This document shows positions 54,340 through 63,362 of a DNA stretch of 64,000 nt, in pieces (positions within the stretch are counted from its first letter, which is position 1; the number at the start of each line of letters is the position of its first letter). The position numbers and the translations under genes are program-made. The notes below the pieces were generated by a model that ran no database searches, had not been told where the DNA came from, and was given only the letters and a program-made list of their open reading frames with translations. Source of the stretch: Mucilaginibacter gossypii (GTDB taxonomy: Bacteria; Bacteroidota; Bacteroidia; Sphingobacteriales; Sphingobacteriaceae); assembly GCF_900100945.1 (NCBI RefSeq), contig NZ_FNCG01000011.1, positions 1-64,000 on the forward strand. Reading direction: 5' to 3'.

Positions 54340-55104
54340 TTATCGTCTGTATCCAAGTTCGGCGCCACCGCTTACGGGCATAATGCAGCCGGTTACAAAC
54401 CGGGCCGCGTCCGAAAGCAGGAAAACTGCGGCATCTGCTACTACATCGCCCTCAGGGCAGTAACCTAATGCATGGATATCGTTTAAGTATTTTTCTATCG
54501 ATCCTGGATCGGGTTGTTCGGCAGCCCATTGTTTAAGCAATGGTGTCCATACGCCGGCAGGCGAAACAGCATTTACCCTGATACCATATTGTGCATAATC
54601 AAGCGCCATTGATTTGGTTAGGGCATTGGTGCCGCCTTTAGCTGCTGTATAAGCAGCATGCAGGCTTTGACCTATATCCCCGGCCATACTGCTGGTGTTT
54701 AAAATGCAGCCTTTTGAAACTTTGAGCAGATCAATACCATATTTGGTTGTCCAGAACAGGCTTTTGAGGTTAATGCTCATAAGTGCGTCCCATTCGTCTT
54801 CTTCGGTTTCATCAACCGGTTTTGAGGGATGGGCTATAGCGGCATTGTTATGAATAGCATCAAGCCTGCCGTAGTGTTTCCGTATGGCATCGAAAGCAGC
54901 CTTTACATCAGCCGCCTTTGATACATCACCAGGAATACCTTCATGGTTGCCACCAAAACGGTCGAGGGTTTTATACAGGGCGCGCTCATTTACATCCATT
55001 ATAAAAACGGTTGCTCCCTCACGGATATAAGCTTCGGCACAGGCCAAACCAATGCCCGATGCCCCTCCGGTAATAAATATTACTTTGTTTAATAATTGGT
55101 TCAT
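54340..55104 (-). CDS. SDR-family NAD-dependent dehydrogenase of the fucose pathway
   Basis: This is a 254-residue classical short-chain dehydrogenase. It has the cofactor motif TGGASGIG (12-19), Asp37 suggesting NAD, NNAA (86-89) and the catalytic Ser139, Tyr152 and Lys156. It lies between fucP and the L-fuconate dehydratase gene. In the non-phosphorylating pathway the SDR step is either L-fucose to L-fuconolactone or 2-keto-3-deoxy-L-fuconate to 2,4-diketo-3-deoxy-L-fuconate. The sequence does not decide between them. Confidence 0.85.
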   Translation of the reverse strand: MNQLLNKVIFITGGASGIGLACAEAYIREGATVFIMDVNERALYKTLDRFGGNHEGIPGDVSKAADVKAAFDAIRKHYGRLDAIHNNAAIAHPSKPVDETEEDEWDALMSINLKSLFWTTKYGIDLLKVSKGCILNTSSMAGDIGQSLHAAYTAAKGGTNALTKSMALDYAQYGIRVNAVSPAGVWTPLLKQWAAEQPDPGSIEKYLNDIHALGYCPEGDVVADAAVFLLSDAARFVTGCIMPVSGGAELGYRR

Positions 55105-55113
55105 CTTTGGTTT

Positions 55114-56343
55114 TTAGCTGGTTACAAGGTCGCTGCTGTTGCCTGCTTCGGCAGGTACGGCGTAATAGCCCCCGCTAATATTGGCCGGATTTTTAAAATA
55201 CTTGGCCAAATGCGGTATATGTTCCAAAAATAAGTTTTCGTGTCCAATAGCCACATGGTTGAACAGCACTAAGTGTTGATGGATCTGCCCCATGTCGCCA
55301 ACGTGCGGAACTACCGGTATGTTGAATTTTTTTGCCAGCAGGCTTATCGTCAAAAACTCGGATACACCGCCAACACGCACGCAATCAACCTGGCAAAAAT
55401 CTATGGCGCCGGCCTGAAAAAAGTTTTTAAATATGATTTTATTAGGGATATGCTCGCCCGCAGCGATTTTAAGGGGCGCAATATCTTTAGCTAATGTTTG
55501 ATGCGCCAAAACATCATCAGGGTGCGTGGGTTCCTCTATCCAGTAAGGGTTTATGCTGCTCAATTCTTTACAAATAGAAATAGCCTGAGGCAGGTTCCAT
55601 TTTTGGTTGGCATCAAGCATAATGGTTGTTTTGTTGCCGGCTTCGGCCCTAACCAGCTTTGCCCTGCGGATATCACGTTGCGGATCATCTGAGCCAACTT
55701 TTAACTTCATGGCGGTAAATCCCCGGTCAATGGCGCGTGCTACGTTCTCTTTGATCTTCTCATCCGAATAATTAAACCAGCCCACTGATGTATCATACGC
55801 CTTATAACCTGTTTGCAAAACGCCGTTGCGTAATGTGCGGCCTGTAAAATTGCCCTTTAAAATATTTTCTGCTTCTTCAACAGTCAATACATCTTCAAGG
55901 TAGTTGAGGTCGAGCGTTGCCACCAGTTCTTTCGGGCTTAAATCAAGCAAAAGTTTCCAGAGCGGTACCTGGCGACTCTTGGCCCAAAGATCGAAGCATG
56001 CATTTACTATAGCTGCAAGGGCTAATTGCATAACGCCTTTGTGCGGACCCAGCCAGCGGTAGGTGGGCGAATCCAGTATCGAACGGTAAACCGAACCAAA
56101 ATCGGCCATAAGTTCCTCAATTTCTCGCCCCTGTAATGTTTCGGAAAGGTATTGGATGGCTTTGCATACCAGGTCATTACCGGCACCAAGGGTAAAGGCC
56201 AGGCCAATGCCTTTTACGCTACTATCGGTATGCAGTTCGCAAATGGCATAAGCATACTGGGTTGAATCGTTTACTGCATCAGAGCCGGCGCCATTGCCTA
56301 AATTAAAACGCTTGTCGGTAACTTCAATTTTATTGATATACAT
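55114..56343 (-). CDS. fucD: L-fuconate dehydratase (enolase superfamily)
   Basis: About 409 residues from the ATG at 56343; a TTG at 56364 also opens the frame. The mandelate racemase-type barrel shows the catalytic Lys pair in AMKLKVG (213, 215), metal ligands Asp244 (MLDANQKW), Glu270 (WIEEPTHP) and Glu297 (AAGEHIPN), and the base His347 (PHVGDMGQIHQHL). These match Xanthomonas L-fuconate dehydratase with a constant offset of about four residues. It dehydrates L-fuconate to 2-keto-3-deoxy-L-fuconate. The lactonase and final cleavage enzymes are not in this window. Confidence 0.88.
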   Translation of the reverse strand: MYINKIEVTDKRFNLGNGAGSDAVNDSTQYAYAICELHTDSSVKGIGLAFTLGAGNDLVCKAIQYLSETLQGREIEELMADFGSVYRSILDSPTYRWLGPHKGVMQLALAAIVNACFDLWAKSRQVPLWKLLLDLSPKELVATLDLNYLEDVLTVEEAENILKGNFTGRTLRNGVLQTGYKAYDTSVGWFNYSDEKIKENVARAIDRGFTAMKLKVGSDDPQRDIRRAKLVRAEAGNKTTIMLDANQKWNLPQAISICKELSSINPYWIEEPTHPDDVLAHQTLAKDIAPLKIAAGEHIPNKIIFKNFFQAGAIDFCQVDCVRVGGVSEFLTISLLAKKFNIPVVPHVGDMGQIHQHLVLFNHVAIGHENLFLEHIPHLAKYFKNPANISGGYYAVPAEAGNSSDLVTS

Positions 56344-56562
56344 GTAGGTAAATATATTTTGCAAATAGTTTCAGGCCGTTCTATGTCGAAAAGCCCTAAT
56401 GAAATTTTGTTCCTTGTGTTTATAAATCGGTTTATTATACCTTTCCGGATAAGGTATGGTGCTGTAAAATTAGTGCCGTTTGATTTTTTACTTTCACTTT
56501 AATTGGCAACTTTCGATAGTATTTTTGCTTATATTTAGCTTTTCTCTTCATGTTTTGTTAAA

Positions 56563-57438
56563 ATGAAACCAATTTTAGCCGTATTGTCTGACGGGGTACA
56601 GTCGGATGACCTATTTGTTGCACGGGAGGTGAAACTTCCTTTTTTCTCAAGTGAGTTCCATTTTCATGAAGAATGCCAGTTGGTGCACATTGTAAAAGGC
56701 TCGGGTAAGCGCATCATCGGCGATCTGGTTGATTATTTTGAAAGCGGCGAGCTTATTTTTCTTGGTTCAAATATTCCGCATGTTTGGCATAATACCCAGG
56801 AACAACCCAATGAGGATGACCCTGAACATTATGCGCATTCACTATCTATTCACTTCAATCCGTCAAAATTGCTCATGAATCTTTCGGCATTTGGTAACAT
56901 ACGCAAAGTGGAGTTGTTTTTAAGTAAGGCGCAAAGAGGGATGGAGCTAAAGGGTAAAAGCCGTGATATGGTAATAAAACTGATGTACCAGATAGTACAG
57001 CAGGAAGGGTTGCAAAGGATCATCACCCTGCTCGAGATCCTCAATATCATGAGTGCAGACCCGGAGCATAACCTGCTGGCCAGTATCAACTATATCAACT
57101 ATTATCAATATCATGATAGTAAGCGCATGGACCAGGTATTTAAGTATATCTTTGATAATTTCAGAGAGGATATTTCACTAAATACCATTGCCGATGTGGC
57201 TAACATGAACACTTTTGCCTTTTGCCGGTTTTTTAAGGCGCGTACCCAAAAGTCGTTTACTCAGTTTGTAAATGAAACAAGAATTGGTTATGCCTGCAAA
57301 CTGCTAAGTAATAAAGATTACAGTATTACAGATATAGCCTATGAATGCGGCTTTAATAATGTATCAAACTTTAACCGCTTTTTTAAAGTGATTAAAAAGG
57401 TAAGCCCGCGCCAGTACCGGAACCAGATTTTGTCTTAG
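56563..57438 (+). CDS. AraC-family regulator of the fucoside locus
   Basis: This 291-residue regulator has an N-terminal cupin (about 20-110; SEFHFHEECQLVHIVKGSGKRIIGD and GSNIPHVWHN) and a C-terminal double helix-turn-helix (about 190-288; ISLNTIADVANMNTFAFCRFFKARTQKSFTQFVNETRIGYACKLLSNKDYSITDIAYECGFNNVSNFNRFFKVI). The cupin probably binds a monosaccharide. It is divergent from fucD across a 219-base spacer (56344-56562), the usual place for an AraC regulator of the genes it controls. Confidence 0.9.
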   Translation: MKPILAVLSDGVQSDDLFVAREVKLPFFSSEFHFHEECQLVHIVKGSGKRIIGDLVDYFESGELIFLGSNIPHVWHNTQEQPNEDDPEHYAHSLSIHFNPSKLLMNLSAFGNIRKVELFLSKAQRGMELKGKSRDMVIKLMYQIVQQEGLQRIITLLEILNIMSADPEHNLLASINYINYYQYHDSKRMDQVFKYIFDNFREDISLNTIADVANMNTFAFCRFFKARTQKSFTQFVNETRIGYACKLLSNKDYSITDIAYECGFNNVSNFNRFFKVIKKVSPRQYRNQILS

Positions 57439-57816
57439 TATATGATAGTTACTTACCGGCGAAGTGAGCTTTCGCTGCAAGGTGACTTACTTCCTTAAAA
57501 ATGTCCCTCACCTTACCTTCAGAATGAAGCCGGCGGAGGCTCGGTTATGCACTTCTGCATCCGGCAGATCTCATCTTGTATTGATGGTAGTAACAATTCA
57601 ATTACAAATCCATTCCTGCTAAAAATAAAAGTGTAATTAATACACAGTGAGTTTTTTAAATAGTAATATTGTGTTAGCCAATTGTTGAACAGCCTTTTTA
57701 GCGATACTGCATTTCATATTTTTTGCCTTGTTTATAAATCCTTTTAGCAAGGCGATGGGATTAATGCTGCTTTTATGGCTATTCATTAAAAATGTAAACC
57801 AATAATAACCTCAAAC
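57439..57816. other. Intergenic region upstream of the ThuA fusion gene
   Basis: This 378-base spacer has AT-rich stretches and a GC-richer patch near 57530-57570 that may be an old repeat. No exact TAnnTTTG box or hairpin terminator was identified. No gene is supported. Confidence 0.4.
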
Positions 57817-60800
57817 ATGTCATTAAAAACAAAACTCACCTTCGTTTTTTTGACAGGATTAACTTTCCTGCTCTATTCCTTTAAAAAACCATCTGATAAG
57901 CCGCGGGTGCTGGTGTTTTCAAAAACTTTAGGCTGGCACCATTCATGTATCCCGTTTGGGATAGCGGCCATTCAAAAATTAGGTAACGAGAATGGCTTTG
58001 ATGTGGATACCACCACCAACTCTGCTAATTTTAACGACGATAATCTGAAGAAATACCGGGCAGTAATATTTAACTGCACTACAGGCAATGTGCTTAATGC
58101 GGTTGAGCAGGCAGCTTTTGAACGTTATATACAGGCAGGCGGTGGTTTTATGGGTGTACACTCTGCGGCTGATACCGAGTACGACTGGCCATGGTACGGC
58201 AAGCTGGTTGGGGCTTATTTTTCAAGCCATCCTAACAACTCTAATATCCGGAAGGCTACTATTGATGTAACCGATAAAAGCCAGCCGGCCACCGCCAACT
58301 TGCCCACAAGGTGGGAGCGTACTGACGAATGGTACAATTACAAATCTATATATAGTGGCATCCATGTGCTGGCAAGCCTCGATGAAAATACTTACGACGG
58401 TGGCACCAACGGCGCTAATCATCCCATAACCTGGTATCATGAGTTTGATGGCGGCCGGGCATTTTATACAGGCTGCGGCCATACCGACGAAAGCTACAGC
58501 GATCCCCTGTTTTTGGGGCAAATGCTCGGCGGGATCAAATACGCTATGGGCAGTGGCAAACCGCTTGATTATGGTAAATCATATTCTAAAGTAGCGCCCG
58601 ATCAAACCAGGTTTATTAAAACGGTGCTGGTAAGTAACATTGCTTCGCCTATGGAACTGTCGGCAGCAAAGGATGGTCGTGTGTTTTTCACCCAGTTATT
58701 GGGCAATTTTTCCGTTTATAATACAAAAACCAATAAGTTTAAATTAATCCATAAATTCCCGATCACCTATGAAGGCGGCACGGGTGTTATCGGCCTCACG
58801 CTCGACCCTGATTTTGACAGGAACCAATTTGTTTATATCTACTATATGCCCGCCGGGCAAACCATTGAACCGCTTAACTTCCAGCTTTCGCGCTTCAAGT
58901 TAAGTCCGGCGGATGTGCTCGACCTTAAATCGGAGAAAATCCTGCTTAAAGTACCGGTACAAAAGGTGAGCGGTGCTCACCATGGTGGTTCGCTGGCCTG
59001 GGATAAGAATAAAAACCTGTACTTGTCAACGGGTGATAGCTCAAGCCCCTTTCCTTCTGATGGTTATGCACCGCTGGATGAGCGCCCCGGAACGGAACAT
59101 TACAGCCTTGACGCGCAGCGGAGCGCCGGCAATACCAACGATTTTAAAGGCAAGATCCTGCGGATCCACCCCGAGGCTGATGGAACTTACACCATCCCCG
59201 AAGGAAACCTTTTCCCGAAAGGGATGGCTAAAACCAAGCCCGAAATTTATGTTATGGGCTGCCGTAATCCATACCGGATTGCGGTAAATCCTAAAACATC
59301 GGTTTTATACTGGGGCGAGATTGGGCCGGATGCAGGTAAAGATTCACCGCGCGGGCCACGCGGGTACGATGAGTTTAACCAGGCGCGCAAAGCAGGAAAC
59401 TTTGGCTGGCCATATTTTGTGGGCAACAACTTTGCTTACTCGCACTGGGATTTTGTGAATGCCAGGCCAGGGCCAAATTTTGATCCTAAAGCACCGGTAA
59501 ATAATTCGCCGAATAACACCGGCTTAAATATACTACCTCCTGCTACCCCGGCCATGATCTGGTATCCTTACGCCGCTTCCGACGAGTTTCCGGAGTTGGG
59601 TATGGGAGGCCGTTGCGCCATCGGCGGCGATTTTTATGAGTTCGATAAGCATATTAAAAACCCGAACAAATTCCCTGAATATTATGACGGCGCCTTGTTT
59701 GTGGCCGACTGGATGCGCAACTGGGTGATAGACCTGAGGTTTGATAAAGATGAGAACTATTTACGCAACGAAGCCTTTATGCCTGCCAACGGCGATTTCC
59801 GCCGACCAATTGATATGGAGTTTGGCCCGGATGGCGCCCTGTATATGCTGGAGTATGGCTCGGTTTATGGTGCCCAAAATGAAGACGCCCGTTTGGTTAA
59901 AATTGAATACAATACCGGTAACCGTGCGCCGATTGCTAAAGCAAGTATTTCGGATACAGCGGCATTTAATAAATTCGCCAAAACCAGGTTTTTAACCGCG
60001 GAGTTAAAAGAGTTTCCTGCTAAAAAGGAAATAGCCGGCCAGGCCCCGCTTAAAGTAACTTTCAGCAGCCAGAACAGTAAAGATTTAGATGACGACGATA
60101 AGATCACTTATCAGTGGTTGTTTGATGGTAAAACTGTTGGGGCTGCCACTCCATCGGCAAGTTATACTTTTACTAAGCCGGGTGTTTATAAAACCATATT
60201 GAAAGTAACGGATAAGGGCGGCTTGTCCGGTCGGGATACGGTAATTGTAAGGGTTGGCAATACCAAACCCGAAGTGACCATAGCCAGTGCTGATAATAAA
60301 TCATTCATCTGGAAAGGCAAGCCTTTCCGCTACCATGTAGTGGTTAGTGATAAGGAGGACGGTAAAATAGATCCCAAAAGGGTAAAATTATTTTATATCT
60401 ACAACCCGCAGCCCTCGGCCAATAGTACCACACAAAACTTAACGGCTTTGTCAACTACCGAGGTAAGCTATCCGGGTAAGGGGCTGATGGCTAATAGTGA
60501 TTGCAAATCGTGCCATACTGTTAATAAAACTGCCGTTGGGCCAAGCTTTTTAGCTATTGCAAAACGGTACAAAACACAAAAGGGAGCTATTGATCAGCTC
60601 TCCAAAAAGATAATTGCGGGCGGCGCGGGTAGCTGGGGTACCGAGCATGTAATGAGCGCGCATCCGCAACTATCAAATGCCGATACGCGAGAAATAGTGA
60701 AATACATTTTTTCGCTTACGGATAAAAAGAGCCCGGTATTGCCTTTGCTCTTAACCGGAACACTCAATCTGAAATTTAATGATGCCGAACCGCGCGGAGA

Positions 60801-61257
60801 ATACACACTGCTGGCATCTTATACCGATAAGGGCGGTAAAGTTGTTGGTCCGCTGAAAGCTACGGATATGGTGGTGTTGCGGAATGCTGCAGAGAAGGCT
60901 GTTTATGCCGATGAGTTGAAAGGCTTTAATAGATTTAAAGATGACCTGTCGGCGGGTAACCATAAATCATATGTACTGTTTAGGAATATTGACCTGACCA
61001 ACATTAGCAAGTTTGCTTATAAATATGCTTCGAAGGATTATGACGGGGAGATAGAGGTGAGGCTCGATTCGCAGGCCGGGCCGGTGATCAGCTCTGTGGC
61101 TTATTCAACCACGGGTTCCTGGGATAAAACCGGTGAAGTAACCGGGGTGTTGGGTAAGCCAGTAAGGGGAAAACATGATGTATATTTCTTCGCCATAAAA
61201 CATTCTAAACCGAGTGATGGTATTTTAAATTTAAAGGATATTCAGTTTGTTGAGTAA
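57817..61257 (+). CDS. ThuA - PQQ-type sugar dehydrogenase - PKD - cytochrome c fusion protein
   Basis: This 1146-residue secreted protein (signal about 1-20) has, in order, a ThuA domain (about 28-255; FSKTLGWHHSCIP, GGGFMGVHSAADTEYDWPWYG), a beta-propeller of the glucose/sorbosone dehydrogenase family (about 265-690; GAHHGGSLAWDKNKNLYLSTGD, GCRNPYRIAVNPKT), a PKD domain (about 745-825), a class I cytochrome c with haem site CKSCH (about 897-901) and distal Met in EHVMSAHPQL, and a beta-sandwich C-terminal domain like CBM6 (about 1000-1146). It should oxidise a sugar and pass electrons to haem within one chain. ThuA proteins are linked to keto-sugar metabolism. The substrate is unknown. Confidence 0.85.
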   Translation: MSLKTKLTFVFLTGLTFLLYSFKKPSDKPRVLVFSKTLGWHHSCIPFGIAAIQKLGNENGFDVDTTTNSANFNDDNLKKYRAVIFNCTTGNVLNAVEQAAFERYIQAGGGFMGVHSAADTEYDWPWYGKLVGAYFSSHPNNSNIRKATIDVTDKSQPATANLPTRWERTDEWYNYKSIYSGIHVLASLDENTYDGGTNGANHPITWYHEFDGGRAFYTGCGHTDESYSDPLFLGQMLGGIKYAMGSGKPLDYGKSYSKVAPDQTRFIKTVLVSNIASPMELSAAKDGRVFFTQLLGNFSVYNTKTNKFKLIHKFPITYEGGTGVIGLTLDPDFDRNQFVYIYYMPAGQTIEPLNFQLSRFKLSPADVLDLKSEKILLKVPVQKVSGAHHGGSLAWDKNKNLYLSTGDSSSPFPSDGYAPLDERPGTEHYSLDAQRSAGNTNDFKGKILRIHPEADGTYTIPEGNLFPKGMAKTKPEIYVMGCRNPYRIAVNPKTSVLYWGEIGPDAGKDSPRGPRGYDEFNQARKAGNFGWPYFVGNNFAYSHWDFVNARPGPNFDPKAPVNNSPNNTGLNILPPATPAMIWYPYAASDEFPELGMGGRCAIGGDFYEFDKHIKNPNKFPEYYDGALFVADWMRNWVIDLRFDKDENYLRNEAFMPANGDFRRPIDMEFGPDGALYMLEYGSVYGAQNEDARLVKIEYNTGNRAPIAKASISDTAAFNKFAKTRFLTAELKEFPAKKEIAGQAPLKVTFSSQNSKDLDDDDKITYQWLFDGKTVGAATPSASYTFTKPGVYKTILKVTDKGGLSGRDTVIVRVGNTKPEVTIASADNKSFIWKGKPFRYHVVVSDKEDGKIDPKRVKLFYIYNPQPSANSTTQNLTALSTTEVSYPGKGLMANSDCKSCHTVNKTAVGPSFLAIAKRYKTQKGAIDQLSKKIIAGGAGSWGTEHVMSAHPQLSNADTREIVKYIFSLTDKKSPVLPLLLTGTLNLKFNDAEPRGEYTLLASYTDKGGKVVGPLKATDMVVLRNAAEKAVYADELKGFNRFKDDLSAGNHKSYVLFRNIDLTNISKFAYKYASKDYDGEIEVRLDSQAGPVISSVAYSTTGSWDKTGEVTGVLGKPVRGKHDVYFFAIKHSKPSDGILNLKDIQFVE

Positions 61258-61305
61258 CGATTTCGAAGCGCAAAAACATGCAACCTCTGAAAGTGAAATG
61301 ACAAA

Positions 61306-61354
61306 GCAGCTAAAGACTTACGAAGTTTTTAAAACTTCGTAAGTCTTTAGCTGC
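61306..61354. terminator. Perfect 49-bp palindrome, CTTACGAAGTTTT family
   Basis: Arms 61306-61329 and 61331-61354 are exact reverse complements of 24 bases around a single T. The core CTTACGAAGTTTT matches the palindromes at 25046 and 52986. It lies between the ThuA fusion gene and the isomerase gene, both on the plus strand, so it may attenuate read-through. Confidence 0.85.
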
Positions 61355-61382
61355 AATTATTAATCGTTAACCAATTTTAACC

Positions 61383-62240
61383 ATGAAAAAATCAACCATT
61401 TTTATAGCCCTCGTAGCCGTCATGGCTTGGGGACAAAACAAAGCTTCAGCACAAGGCAAACCATTATTTACCGGCCCGATAGGGGTGCAGGCTTACACAT
61501 TTCGCAGTAGTATGCCAAAAGCTACCGCTGCCGTGCTGGATACTATAAAATCATTGGGCATCACTGAAATTGAAGGCGAAGGGCCGAAAGGGATGCCACC
61601 CGAAGAGTTCAGGAAAATGTGCGATGACCGCGGTATCAGCATCCCATCAACCGGGGCAGGGTATGACGCAATTGTTAATGATCCGGGTAGTGTGATCAAG
61701 CTGGCTAAAATACTGGGCGCCAAATATGTGATGGTTGCCTGGATCCCACATGGTAAAGAGTTTACTTTGGATGATGCCAAGAAAGCCGCTGCCGATTTTA
61801 ATCGGGTGGGTAAGATCCTGAGTGAAGCGGGTTTAACCTTCTGTTACCATAATCACGGTTACGAGTTTGGAACTTATAACGATGGTACATTGTTTGATTA
61901 TATCGCCCAAAATACCGATCCGAAATATGTCTCGTTCGAGATAGATATCCTGTGGTCGTTCCATGGTGGGCAGGACCCGGCTGCATTGATCAATAAGTAT
62001 CCGTCGAGGATGAAACTGATGCATCTGAAAGATATCCGCAAAGGCGTAGCTAACGACCTTACAGGTGGCACCGATACCAAAAATGATGTTGCCTTAGGCA
62101 CCGGGCAAATTGATATCCCCGGAGTGTTGAAAGCTGCAAAAAAGGCAGGGATCAAACATTATTTCATCGAGGATGAAAGTCCCTCATACAGCCAGCAGCT
62201 ACCCATTACCATTGCTTATATAAAAGGTTTAAAAGATTAA
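61383..62240 (+). CDS. Exported sugar phosphate isomerase/epimerase-family protein (Sec signal)
   Basis: This 285-residue protein has a Sec signal (IFIALVAVMAWGQNKASAQ, cleavage about residue 23). The mature part is an AP-endonuclease-2-type TIM barrel (PF01261): IGVQAYTFRSSM, GITEIEGEG, the HNHGYEF metal segment (about 155-161), VSFEIDILWSFHGGQ and the final IEDES. The periplasmic location argues against a phosphorylated substrate. Related proteins act as sugar isomerases and as lyases or hydratases of 3-keto-glycosides. It lies three bases before a paralogue. Confidence 0.8.
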   Translation: MKKSTIFIALVAVMAWGQNKASAQGKPLFTGPIGVQAYTFRSSMPKATAAVLDTIKSLGITEIEGEGPKGMPPEEFRKMCDDRGISIPSTGAGYDAIVNDPGSVIKLAKILGAKYVMVAWIPHGKEFTLDDAKKAAADFNRVGKILSEAGLTFCYHNHGYEFGTYNDGTLFDYIAQNTDPKYVSFEIDILWSFHGGQDPAALINKYPSRMKLMHLKDIRKGVANDLTGGTDTKNDVALGTGQIDIPGVLKAAKKAGIKHYFIEDESPSYSQQLPITIAYIKGLKD

Positions 62241-62243
62241 TAT

Positions 62244-63179
62244 ATGAGTAATTTAAACCGCCGACAAGTGTTAAAGGCTATAGGTTTAACAGCGGGGGCT
62301 GCCGTATTGAGCGAAACTGGAGCGGTAGCAGCGCCCATAGCTCCAAAAGCTGGCAGCGGCTTTGTTTACTCATTAAATATGAGCACCATCCGCGGGCATA
62401 ATCTTGGTTTTGTTAAAGAGCTTGAAGTAGCTGCCAAAGCCGGTTTTACCTCAGTAGAGATCTGGATAGATACCCTGCAAACTTATCTGCAAAGCGGCGG
62501 GTCATTAACCGAAGCCAAAAAGATCATCAAGGGATTAGGCCTTAAAGTTGAAGATGCTATCGGTTTTGCCCCATGGCTGGCTGATGATGAAACTATCCGT
62601 AAAAAAGCGCTGGAGCAGCTTCAACGGGAAATGGAAATGCTGGCACAGATAGGCTGTTATCGTATTGCAGCCCCTCCGGCGGGCGTGACCAAAGGCCCTG
62701 TACTTGATCTGGATGTGGTAACCGAACGATATCTTACCATCCTGAAAATGGGTGAACAAACCGGTGTTATGCCTCAACTGGAAATGTGGGGCGGCTCACA
62801 AAATCTGAAACACATAAGCCAGGTACTTTATGTAGCTACGCAATGCGGTAAAGCGAATGCCCGCATTTTGCTCGATGTGTTCCACATTTTTAAGGGTCAA
62901 TCGGCTGTAGAGAGCCTGAATTATGTTGGTCATCGCGCACTGGATATTTTTCATGTAAATGACTATCCGGCAGGTATCAGTCCTGAGCTGATCTCCGAAC
63001 CCGACAGGATCTATTGCGGAGATGGTATCGCCCCGATTAAACAGATCCTGCAAATAGTTAAAAACCCCGAACGGCCGCTGGTGATCTCGTTCGAGGTTTT
63101 TAATAAAAGTTATTATGCACAGGATGCTTTAACGGTGGCTAAAACAGCATTGAAGAAAATGAAGGAGGTAGCCTCTTGA
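62244..63179 (+). CDS. Exported sugar phosphate isomerase/epimerase-family protein (Tat signal)
   Basis: This 311-residue protein begins with a twin-arginine signal (NRRQVLKAIGLTAGAAVLS). The mature TIM barrel is again PF01261-like, with MSTIRGHN, FTSVEIWIDTLQ, PQLEMWGGSQ (metal Glu), ILLDVFHIFKGQ, FHVNDYPAGI and SFEVFNKSYYA. It differs clearly from the protein encoded just upstream, and the different export routes suggest that they mature differently but meet in the periplasm. The pair and the ThuA fusion probably act on one sugar. The three-base gap indicates one transcript. Confidence 0.8.
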   Translation: MSNLNRRQVLKAIGLTAGAAVLSETGAVAAPIAPKAGSGFVYSLNMSTIRGHNLGFVKELEVAAKAGFTSVEIWIDTLQTYLQSGGSLTEAKKIIKGLGLKVEDAIGFAPWLADDETIRKKALEQLQREMEMLAQIGCYRIAAPPAGVTKGPVLDLDVVTERYLTILKMGEQTGVMPQLEMWGGSQNLKHISQVLYVATQCGKANARILLDVFHIFKGQSAVESLNYVGHRALDIFHVNDYPAGISPELISEPDRIYCGDGIAPIKQILQIVKNPERPLVISFEVFNKSYYAQDALTVAKTALKKMKEVAS

Positions 63180-63206
63180 TTTTCGGAGGGATTAAGCACC
63201 GTATAG

Positions 63207-63360
63207 ACTTACCCCGACATCGCTGCGCTCGTCACCCCTCTCTACGCGAGCGTAAAGAGGTGGGCATTTTTATTTTCGTTTCCCTCTTTGCGGCGAAGCC
63301 GGAGAGAGGGTGGTCCAGCGAAGCGCAGACCGGGTGAGTTGACTGTGCGCGAAGATGGGG
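63207..63360. repeat. Intergenic repeat with paired CCCTCT/AGAGGG arms
   Basis: CCCCTCTCTACGCGAGCG and CGTAAAGAGG can pair, and CCCTCTTTGCGGCGAAG pairs with CCGGAGAGAGGG. TCCAGCGAAGCGC and GACCGGGTGAG follow, a composition typical of mobile intergenic repeats in this group. It fills the gap between convergent genes. Confidence 0.55.
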
Positions 63361-63362
63361 GT

